A DNA stretch of 64,000 nucleotides, from positions 70,322,300-70,386,299 of the forward strand of contig CM049314.1 of assembly GCA_026874595.1 (NCBI GenBank), given 5' to 3'. Positions 48,101-60,100 of the stretch are shown piece by piece. Source of the DNA: Sipunculus nudus (Eukaryota; Annelida; Sipuncula; Golfingiida; Sipunculidae). Numbering within the stretch: position 1 is the stretch's first letter; each line of letters starts with the position of its first letter. The translations under genes were made by a program, and so were the position numbers. The notes below the pieces were generated by a model that worked only from the letters and a program-made list of their open reading frames with translations, was not told the DNA's origin and did not search any database.

Positions 48101-51100
48101 AGCACAATGATATTGTTTGGCCCTCATTCAATCAACAGTGTGTATACTTTATTTGAAAAGATGTTTTATTTTATCAAATTTACTTTTATTTTATTTTGGT
48201 GGACAAAATTAAGCATGTACTGAAAACTCCAATGTGCAAAACTTTTTGATAGTGATTCAAGGAATATTCTTGTAGATGCCATGTTGTGGCATTATTTTCT
48301 TTTAAATTCAATTAAACATTTATGATTTAAAAATAATAAAATATATGTGTATGCATAATATGACCAAATATGAGCTACACTCTGGATTTATGATGATTGC
48401 AACTTTTGCAACAATTCTAATATTTTAACTTATAGTTTCAGTTTTTTACTCTGTATATTTAATGATTGCAGCTTTTGCAACAATTCTAATATTTTAACTT
48501 ATATTTTCAGGTTTTTTTATTAAAAATTTATAAAACCTGTAAATAAAAAAATGATTCAGATAAAAACTTCTTAATGGAAAAAGTGGATATGCTTAAAAAA
48601 ATAGGAATATATAAACTTAAATGCATTATTCCCTTGAAAGTGAAATAAAGGTATTAGTCCATTCTGTCCACTTGCCTGTCCATCTGTAAATTTTCATATG
48701 CATCACAGTATCTCAAAATTTTACTGTTTTTCTTCATGACAGTCTTGTCAGAGTATTAGTTTGCAATCATATATTTAGAACTTTACTATAACCAAGTAGG
48801 AGGGCCCCTTTCCTCTTAGCTTTTCATATTCTTATATAAATGAAAAACATTACAATAGAATATTTCTACATCCACCTTTGTGCTGCCCTCACTTTTCCCT
48901 TCTCCAAACCCCATCCCAAAGTCAGCCTCAGTAAGCAAGAACAAGATGAATCAGATATATTCGTACTTTAATATTTTGTATAACTATTCGTCCATAGGTA
49001 CCTATGTACATGCCAGAAATTATGTCAATATTGTGTAATATGTAGACACAGTGGGCATCACAATAATGTACCTTATCAAGACTAAAGAGATATTGTGTCA
49101 TACAGTCACAAATTCATAAATCACTTCATCAGCATAGTTAATCATAACATCATATCTGTCAAATTGAAAGCTTGCAGACTACCATACACTTTAGATCCTT
49201 CAACAAATAGCCTTATCATCGTTCTACTACTGCTTATTACTGCTGTCATTGCATTCATATTTGCTCAGAAATACCGTATTTATTCTAATTTGGCGACCAC
49301 TTAAAAATAATTAATTTTCTCAGAGGTCGAGACAATAGAGGATATTTGAAAATTATCTTCCTGCAGAATTTGTGGTGGTCGAGATTTTAGAGGCACGCGG
49401 TTTAATAACCTTCCCTAGAGCCGCAGAGCCGCTCTGACACTCGAGCGGTCATATGAATTGAGTGATAATTTGGTCGTTTATAAGTTTGTTTTGTTAGCTA
49501 AACAGTATTTCCTACAAACGGGCTTTCAACCGTCACATGAATTACATGGTGTCCACAAATGATTAATGAAACTGAGCTCAATCACTTTACAAAATGATCA
49601 CTACTTCGCGTATGTACGATGACATAGACGGCAACGGGGCTTCCCCGTACTTGGTAAATATTATTGCTAATTATCCCACGTGAATCGCACACGAGACACG
49701 TGCGTACCAGGAATGGTACACAAGTTTGCTTCGTCACGGACACCCATTTGGAACTTGAACGCTTTATCATGTTTATATATTATGAAAAACGCATCTTTGT
49801 ATCTTCAAAAATTTTATTGCAAACAAGTTTGATGTGGATGCTCAGTGTAATAAGAATCTTGTCAGATACAAACTGCGGTGCCCGTGAGAGACGGAGGCAT
49901 TACACCTTAACATCGTCGACAGAAAACATTGTGGGCAGTCGCGAAATTAGAGTCATTTTAGAAATTATGCTTTCAAAATATTTTTTGGGGTCGAGAAATA
50001 AGAGGGATCGCCAAATTGGAATAAATACGGTATCACAATTTTCAACCCCTTCTAAATAAATAAAAAATAAACCACTATATTTGACTCTATTAATCCATCA
50101 GTCAGGTAATTTCATTTATCATTTACTCACATATTACATTACATTCCTTTATAATAGCCCAACATGTCCATGATATGCATAAGCTTTATCTACTCGATAT
50201 AGTATCACAGTGGGGAAACATTTATAGTCCAATCACGATCAGCTGAGCACCGTGACTCATGGGTCCCTTGTTAATGATTATTTTCCAGTTGTTATGAAAT
50301 AAAAAACTTGTCCTTTAGCCAACAGACCTTGCTCTTTATTGGTGTGTTCTGAATCATTCTTTTTATCTCCAGGTCAGATAAAGGATAATTAATGTTCCTC
50401 CCTAATATGCAAGAGCCTTAATATGCCTTATTAATTATACATATATATTTCAATTCATGTTTTTGTACTGGGAAGTTCTTTACTTAAATGTAGAAACTTT
50501 TTTTAAACATACCAAATTGTAATCTTTTGCGATTGATATACCAATGCATAAATTTTATGACATATGTAAGACATCTAAAATATCTTATTAATTCAGTGAT
50601 ATTACTAAGTGACTATCACTGTGCAAATCTGACTATTATAACTCTGTGTAAATTCAGATATCCTACTTGATATCAGCATTGGTCCACATGTGTGATATCC
50701 TGAATAAAATACATGTTTCACTGTATAATAACCTGTGTGATGATATCTAACAATATCTATCTGTGACTGACAGATATCCTACATGATATCAGTTTGGGCT
50801 CAGATGTGTAAGATATTAATTAAGTACAAAGTTTACTGTGTGATTATTTCTGACAATATTTCTCTCTCTAGATATCCTACATGATATCAGCATGGGCAAG
50901 GGTGTGTAAGATCTTATTTGAGTACAGAGTACACTGTGTGATTATATCTGACAATATCTCTCTCTCCAGATATCGTACATGATATCAGTGTGGGCCCGGA
51001 TGTGTAAGATATTATTTAAGTACAGAGTACACTGTGTGATTATATCTGACAATATCTCTCTCCAGATATCGTACATGATATCAGCGTGGGCCCGGATGTG

Positions 51101-54100
51101 TAAGATATTATTTAATAACAGAGTACACTGTGTGATTATATCTGACAATATCTCTCTCCAGATATCGTACATGATATCAGCGTGGGCCCGGATGTGTAAG
51201 ATATTATTTAAGTACAGAGTACACTGTGTGATTATATCTGACAATATCTCTCTCCAGATATCGTACATGATATCAGCGTGGGCCCGGATGTGTAAGATAT
51301 TATTTAAGTACAGAGTACACTGTGTGATTATATCTGACAATATCTCTCTCCAGATATCCTACATGATATCAGCGTGGGCCCGGATGTGTAAGATATTATT
51401 TAAGTACAGAGTACACTGTGTGATTATATCTGACAATATCTCTCTCCAGATATCGTACATGATATCAGCGTGGGCCCGGATGTGTAAGACATTATTTGAG
51501 TACAGAGTACACTGTGTGATTATATCTGACAATATCTCTCTCCAGATATCGTACATGATATCAGCGTGGGCCCGGATGTGTAAGATATTACTTAAGTACA
51601 GAGTACACTGTGTGATTATATCTGACAATATCTCTCTCCAGATATCGTACATGATATCAGCGTGGGCCCGGATGTGTAAGATATTACTTAAGTACAGAGT
51701 ACACTGTGTGATTATATCTGACAATATCTCTCTCCAGATATCGTACATGATATCAGCGTGGGCCCGGATGTGTAAGACATTATTTGAGTACAGACTACAC
51801 TGTGTGATTATATCTGACAATATCTCTCTCCAGATATCGTACATGATATCAGCGTGGGCAAGGATGTGTAAGACATTATTTAAGTACAGAGTACACTGTG
51901 TGATTATATCTGACAATATCTCTCTCCAGATATCGTACATGATATCAGCATGGGCCCGGATGTGTAAGACATTATTTGAGTACAGAGTACACTGTGTGAT
52001 TATATCTGACAATATCTCTCTCCAGATATCGTACATGATATCAGCATGGGCCCGGATGTGTAAGATCTTATTTGAGTACAGAGTACACTGTGTGATTATA
52101 TCTGACAATATCTCTCTCCAGATATCGTACATGATATCAGCGTGGGCCCGGATGTGTAAGATCTTGGGTACAGAGTTTCAGGAGTACCTACCGCTTGTGA
52201 TGGGACCCGTCCTCAAAGCTGCCTCCCTCAAACCAGAGGTGGCGCTAGTTGACTGTGAGTAGCTTTGTAGTGTTCCTTATCATATCTCAGCGTGGACTGG
52301 TGCCCTGAGCTGCTTTTGGTTAACTTCAAAGTTTACAAACTTAAGCCACAGATTAATAAATTAATAAAAGGGGAAAGGTTCCAAGTCAAAAATGTTTTTA
52401 GAAGGATCAGTGTTTAACTGACTTTTAGAGTATGAGTATATTGTAATAGCTCAAGACTTCTACAAATGTTAGTCAAATATTATTCAGTAAAACACCAAGT
52501 AGAAATGCCATAGGTGGCTTTTACCTTGGCTTTACAATATATTCCTGTGTGTAGAAGTTTATGTTAGGCTGAAGCTTGAGAAAGGAATCAAGTAAGTGAA
52601 AAATAACTGACTTAGTATTTCTTGACTAAAATTTATGACTACTATTCCTGACTTGAATTCCAACTATTGTGTATTTCAGCGGATGACATGGCATCCATGG
52701 AAGATGACACAGACTGGCAGTTTGTTACTATTGGTGACCAGGTAAAAATACACTTATAGTGATACCTTAAATCATGATGAGTGCATTTTGTCAAATTATC
52801 AGTACTTCTGTTTTCATGCTTCTGTGGAAACCGTGTAAAAATTTAACTTAAGAGTGAATTACTTTAGACAATATTGCAAAATTTTTTTTTTTTTTAATTT
52901 TCACTTTTGTTCAAGGTCCACAGGTGTAATGTTTGTATTGAAGACCTGAAAAGAGTAACATTACAGACATTTAACTGCAACATTTTTTTCACAGCACCAA
53001 AACTACTGCATAACATTGTTATAAGTATAGAGCCTCCCGTAGGTTTAATAATTTATACCCTAAAATGATGTAACAAGAACTTTCCAGAGTAATCCACTCA
53101 TGATAAGACAATGGCCGTTTTCTGATAACAGAAAAAAATCAGTGTTTACACAGCTAGTAGCCATTTTCCAAGCACACCTGTCAATTTCTTTGGGACCTTT
53201 CTAAAAAATAGCTATATAGAAAGAATTGACCAAAAAGTATATAACTGATAAATAAACCAAAAACTTAAATTTGTAATATCATATTTGGGAAGGTATGAAA
53301 TGTTCAAATTTTGATTTGGGCTATTTACACTGCAGCAAAGCTTTGGTATCCGCACTGCTGGACTGGAAGAGAAAGCGACAGCCTGTCAGATGTTGGTGTG
53401 TTATGCTCGTGAGCTGAAGGAGGCCTTTGCTCCCTATGTTGAAGAAGTTGTCAAACTGATGGTTCCACTGCTAAAATTCTACTTTCACGATAGTGAGTGA
53501 TTGTTCCTGAAGCCAGTATGTGGGAACTTAATGTCCACTGAGTGTCAAATTGTTCCTTTGAAAATCCTGTTTATTATATGAAACAGGAATCTTAAAACCC
53601 AGATCATTTTTTGTATGGTCTAAAAATAAAAATACACCAGACCACATGTTTTAATGTCAGAATACTTTGAGCCCTGAAATAGATCTAAATTCCGATCATA
53701 CTGCCTTTGGACCACATACAGTAAACTTCAAAATTACAACCACTAGTTGGACTGCTTTTTTGAGGTGGTCATCTGAGTGAGATCTTACATAAAGAGCAAA
53801 AATGAATCGGGACTGTGATCAAGTGGTCATAATTTTGAGATGGTCGTTAAACAGAGTTGGTCGTTAAGTGAAGTTTTACTGTAATATATTTAAGTCTCAC
53901 TTTAGCTTCTTATATCAACTTAGTTTAAGTTTAACACTGAAACTTTGCTTGAAATACAAATATTTGTCTGTGCATCATCCTTTTTAGGCAGTGCCACCTG
54001 CTGGCCAGTATCCTACACTATTGTTTTATTTTACAGGTGTCAGAACAGCGGCAGCAGAGTCCATGCCATTCCTTCTGGAGTGTGCTAAGTGTCGAGAACC

Positions 54101-57100
54101 GGGGTATTTACAACAAATGTGGGCATTTATCTCCCCGGAGCTGCTAAAGGCCATTGACACTGAACCAGAAACAGATATCAGAACAGAACACATGCATTCT
54201 CTGGCACAGGTGAGGCAGAAGGGCTCTCTTTAATATTAAATCTCCTGTGTGGGGAAGAAAATAAAAATGGGGGACAGTTCCAGTTCATCCACATCTTAAC
54301 TTGATATTTATTTGAATTTTGTTAAATAAATAGGATCATGTCTGTTGGTGCTACATCGTTACTGGTCTAAACAAAGTCTGAAATTTGGAAAGAACTGTAG
54401 TTTTAAGTGAGCATTACATCATGAAAGGTTCATAGTTTTACTGTTGTAATAATTCATTTTTGAAAATTAAAAAGTTAAAAAAAAAAATTTAATTAATATA
54501 TAATAATGAAAAAGACATTAATTGGTAACAGTTATGATGCAGTCAGTATGATAGTTATATTAAGCATTATTAAAAAAAAATGTAAATTTGCCTTTTGTGA
54601 ATTTTTATTTTGATGATTTTATATATTTTTCTTTATGATGTCAGTGTATAGAAAAGATGGGCAAAGGCTGCTTGAACGATGAACAAATGTCAGAGCTGGT
54701 CCGTATTCTCGATAAAATTTTGGTGGAACACTTCGACAGGCAAGCCAAAAGACAAGGTAACATTGATTAAATGCTGTATCTCTTTTAAAGCCATCTTTGA
54801 TTGATGGAGGAAAAGCATGAGATATTACGTTTCCTTTCTGATGTAAAAAGAGTGTACCCTTCTGGCAGAAAGTGTGGAATCAGAATTTTTAAGTGTAAAA
54901 TCTGAACCAGTTGTGTGGTTCATAAAATCATTAATCAGTGTATGGACAAGATTTAAACACTTCTGGATTATATTCACCAAAATTCTTGCATTTTATATTG
55001 AATTGTCAGTATGCCCTCAAGATATATATTTCATTTTCAAATATTTTGTTTGTATCATAAATTTGCTAGAAACAAATGTATATTGATATTATTTCTCTGA
55101 GAATAGTGTTATCTTTTCTGGGAGCAAATTGTACAAAAATCCAAAATTGTACAAAAACTTTTGTTACTTCTGGGGGCATTTGCTTGAAAGATGTTTTACA
55201 TATGTAATATCATGTGACCTGGACATCATGTGACCTGTCATGTGACCTTTTTTGTTCTAGAACAAAGGAAAGATGAAGACTATGATGAGGTTGTAGAAGA
55301 AACACTCCTTGACGAGGTAAGACGTTTGTTTCTAATAAAAAAAAAAATTATCTCTCATGAATACATATCCATGTTGATTTTTTATGAAAGTTGATTTATT
55401 TTCCTAACATTATGTAGATAATATTGTCTTCTCTGAAACTTTTTTTCTTAGTGAGTCTGTTTCCTAATCTTTGGCATAATTCTGTATCATGAAAATGTCT
55501 GAAATATGTAAAAGTAATTTTATTCATAAAAGCTAAACTGCAGTTTTCGGAAGATAAAATTTGTACTGGTCATAAAGATAATTATTGTATGCCTGTCCTA
55601 TAGGAGACTTAGTATGGTATGCTCACCGTCCATCTGTTAACTTTTCACAAAACTCACTCTAACTACCAAGATTATCTTGCCCAAATTTGATTCTGGGCAA
55701 AATTATTGAGGTCAAATGTCAGTAGGCCTCTATTGTGTCACTGCTGTATCTTTTCCAGGAATATTATAGATTTTAGTGAAATTAAAAGGAAAATTAAATA
55801 TTTTATCTCACAAATGATCAATTCATGGCAAAATCCTTTCATATATTTAATGAGGTCAGAGGTCACCAAAATTTGGTGACACCATGATAACTTGCTACAA
55901 ATCTGGATTTTCATGAAACTTAAATTTACCAATATATTTTCTCACCTGAATTAAATTCTGGACCAAAATCCTCGCAAATTTAATGAGGTCAGAGGTCGGA
56001 TTGTCTTTAACGTTTTGTGTTTCAGGATGATGAGGATGTATATACTCTAAGCAAGTTGTCAGACATGATGCATGCATTGTTTGGGACACACCAAGAAAGT
56101 TTCTTACCTGTGTTTGATAGACTGTTGCCACATTTTGCTAAACTATTGGTGAGTGTAACTTTAACAAAAATGTTTATTCCTCTGTTGATTGTATTTCAAG
56201 ACTTGTAAAGCATAAAATTTTAATATGATAGACGATATTCATGGGTTCATTTAATTCTTAATTTTATATATTTAACTTGAATACGGTGCTTACTCTTGGG
56301 TTAAATTTTAAAAATGGTAAAACTAAAAAACAGAAACAGTATGGAAACAAAGAATTGTATATGAATATTTGTTGTATTTGGGTCAGTTTTACAGTTGGGA
56401 GGATTCAGTCAGATTCATATAGAGTGTTAAATAATAAAAGAAAGTTGAAGTGATACAGAAATCTACACTGCTTAAAATAATTTTCAAAGATTGACAAAGA
56501 TTACTTTCCTTATCCAAAAAAAAATGTTCTTTTTACAAGAAATCTTTAAGGTATTTTTCTTGATTTAAAGGCAGCATGCTTAAAGTCAAGAAAATATATC
56601 TAGATTTTCTTAAAAAGTCCCGTGACTTTTGATCTGTTTCAGGGTGCTGATAGACCTTGGCCTGACAGACAGTGGGGACTTTGCATATTTGATGACCTAT
56701 TAGAACATACAGGCCCAGTAAGTATATGTTATGCCAGCAAAACATGAAGATAATCATTTGTTTTAACAAGTATTTATCTGTGTATTTTCTTAAGATTTCT
56801 CCACAGCTCTGCCCACCTGTTTTCTCCCTGATTACATTTTTATAAGGCAACTGAGCTCAAGAGGAATAGTTCATAGCTTAGTGGTTGAGACATTGGACTC
56901 AGGACTGAAGGTTGTGGGCTTAAACCCCTGGGGTTCCTGGCAGGCAAAAATTATGAAATCCCTTTATTGAACCTCCAAGAGTTCCTCAGGCTTAACAATA
57001 GGTTATGGCTAATGGATTATTCCTAGTATAATACATGTAAAACCTGCAATCAAGAAAGCTTTAAAAACATTATACCATTCTTATCATATTGTTGCCTTTA

Positions 57101-60100
57101 TCTTTATGCAGTAGGAAGCGCCACCTAGTAGCCAAGGACTTGTGCTTCAAAGAAAAATAAAGAAAAAGTATTGTCTGCAGAGTTATACATAGTAATTTCC
57201 TTGCAGGAGATGAATTAAGTATATCTTATATTATAACATTTCTTTGCAGCACTCCTTGAATTACCGGCAGTACTTTCTGGAGCCAATGTTGCGTTTCACC
57301 TGTGATAGCCAACCAGAGGTCAGACAGGCAGCTGCATATGGTGCAGGAGTTATGGCCCAGTTTGGGACTGAAGCATACGCACAAGCCTGTGCAGGTAAGC
57401 TGTTCTTTTCTGATTTTATCAGACAAGCCAGTTTACAATATTTTTTTCAGGATATCTACATTAGAACTTTGAACTGTTTTGGGAAAAAGGATTTTGTTTA
57501 AAATCAGTGTATACAATTCAATTTAAAATGAATATAACTCTTAAAAGAATTCTCAAAACCTTTTCATAAGTATGAATCTGAAAAATGTTAAATGTTTTGC
57601 ATTATAAAATGATATTGTTTTAAAGCATTTTGTGTTAAGCCTTATATTTCTGTATATTTTGTTGTTTTCAAATTTCCTTATTTAGTTTTATTGTACTTGT
57701 GGGATATTGTGTGCAGTATTTCCATACATCAAGGCAGCCAGTCAGTAACTACATTGGAGATTTCTTAAACTGCAAATGTGATGAATCTTTAGCTCATTGG
57801 AAATCTTACATTACAACTAGAAATCTGCACTCTAATGTTCGCAAGCCTCCACCATTTTGGGATTCCCCAACCTGTGTTTGCATTAACTTATTCAGCCCAT
57901 ATTCCCAGGTTCATTCGTACATAAATGACTCTACATGTATGAATATTGAGAGTTATGTTGAGAACAAACAAACAAACACACACACACACAAATGGAGATA
58001 AATGGTTAATTTAATTAATACTTTTGTGCTGGTATTGATTTGTAGAAGCCCTACCATTGTTAGTCAAAGTAATACAGGATCCTGAGTCACGGCAACCTGA
58101 GAATACTCCCCCGACAGAAAATGCAATATCAGCTGTGACCAAGATTTGTAAATACAATGCCAGCCAGGTCAACATCGCAGACATCCTGCCTCACTGGTTG
58201 TCATGGTTACCGGTCTGGGAAGACGAGGATGAAGCAGTGCATATATATGGATACTTATGTGACCTTGTCGAAAGGTTAGCATGACTAGTTTTGTGATAGA
58301 TCTTAGTAATTAAGATCTGTTGATGGTAACAAAGACATACTGTAATGCTTACTCAGGTAATAATGTTTGTGCAGCTGTCTGTCACAAAGAGACCACAGTA
58401 ATTGGAAGGTTTTCACAGTCATAATAAGATGCTTTAAAACCTGATATATAGTTGTTTTTCAAATATACAGAATTTTACTCAAGCACTGGTCTATGACAGT
58501 GTACCAGTTTTGTTGAATGTTTAATTTATGGCAGAAATTTGACTTATGGTTTCAAAAAGGCTATTTAAAGATGATTTTAATATACGTGCCATGCAAAAAT
58601 GTTGAAAATCCATTGACTTTGCTGTCTTCAGGACTTGTTGCCATGACCCCATTTTAACTATAGTGACATAATGATATTTTCATGGGTTACTGTGCAGAGT
58701 CCCTGTCTTAAGCCTTGAATTAATTACTTCTACTGCTCCCAGATGACATATTTAAGTATTACAATAATAGGAAAAAATACTTTTAAAGGTGTGAATTCTT
58801 TTTATGTATATCTTTATTTTGTTATTTTTTTTTAAATGGTGGATTAATACTCCTCACACATGTATTTAGAAATCTTAACCTTTGGTACATAAAATGTTTG
58901 TGTTTAATAAAAAATGTCATAATTTGTTTTGTCTAACTTTGTTGTTACCAGGTAGTAACAAATAACTGAAATGTATAAAAGTGTATTGCAGTGTAGATAT
59001 AAATCCCAAAGGTTTTGTGAACAGATATTATGTTTTAGTCAAATTAAAAGTAGACACACTGTTTGCTCTTTGGTATCACAAAGTTTAGCATATGATTGGA
59101 TCTGTGGTATAAAATCATTCTCCATTTCAGCAACTGCCTGCAGATACTTGGGGAGAATAACCAGAACCTTCCCAGGATCCTTAGCATAATTGCGGAAGCG
59201 CTACACAAAGAAGCTCTACCAACAGATAACGAGGTCATTAAGAGGCTGGTTAATATTGTTAAACAGGTCCAGGTAGGTCATGTGACTACTTGCTAATATA
59301 TTCTAATAAGACCAAAAAGGATTGGTTCAGTCTTTGTTTCCGTTTGCACATATAAGAGTGAACTGAATGAAGTGTCCGGTAGTACAACGAACACCGACCC
59401 CCCCCCCCCACAACCCCCCCCCATTAAAAAAAGGTGCTTGACTGAGATTATTTTGTCAGGAATCCCTTAATTTTTTTTCATGCACATGTGCGAGTATGCA
59501 GATTAGATGGACACATGGGTTCGTCACTGTTACAAAATCATATGAGCAATTTTTCAAGTATAAGCACATGGATGCACATGAGAGTTTTAAAATTACAATG
59601 AAACTCCCATTTATTGAAATTGTCAGGACCAGGGGATTTGTCTTTCAAATATGTGCCGGTATGGAAAAAGTTGTAAACATTTGTATGTTTAATTGGATCA
59701 TCAATGTGTTCATAATAAACAAGTGTCTAAAATAGAGATGTGTCTATAATAGAAGGGTGTCTATAATATAAGGGTAGCTGGGCTTTCCCTGAATATCCTT
59801 GATATTATTTTATATACTGGTACTTGTAACATTATTATAATAACAACCCCTGATACTTGTAATCAAACGTTGTTAGAAGCTTATGGTGCTAGTTACGAAT
59901 CGCAATGTGTGATATTTAGTTTTCATCACCAAAAAATGTCCCAGAAATGGATTTTCTGTGACTTGTAATGTCATGACTCATGAATTTTCAAGAATTGAAG
60001 AAACTTAAGAAATTCTACGATTCTAGCTGTCAATTTTCAAAATGCAAAAATACTTTTAAGAAATACAATTTTATAAATATAGTAATTTACAGAAATTTAG

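Larger units (their letters stand above)
46113..50657 (+). other. IPO5 intron 16, part before the splice-site array
   Basis: Filled mostly by a tandem-core element (46301-50278) with a nested TA-flanked element (49271-50033) and a C run near 47820. No exon recognised. Confidence 0.85.

Noticed and set aside
49664-50059. 131-codon frame as a gene
   Set aside because: It lies inside a TIR element, runs out through its right end, and has no recognisable domain.
50942-52132. Minus-strand open frames of 132 and 257 codons with 32-residue repeats
   Set aside because: They are the antisense shadow of the same 96-bp array: a unit length divisible by 3 keeps any open frame open. There is no start or stop context or homology.
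50658-52180. CRISPR-like array
   Set aside because: Units are contiguous 96-bp copies without spacers in an animal gene intron.
50979-52262. 427-codon plus-strand frame as a stand-alone repeat-protein gene
   Set aside because: It is the in-frame read-through of the exon 17 acceptor array into exon 17. It starts mid-unit at an ATG internal to the HEAT sequence and ends just past the exon 17 donor.
53987-54036. Earlier exon 20 acceptor at TTTTTAG (~53987)
   Set aside because: The extra sequence would add residues not found in the family and break the phase from exon 19; the acceptor at 54036 joins in phase to the conserved [10 protein letters not shown].
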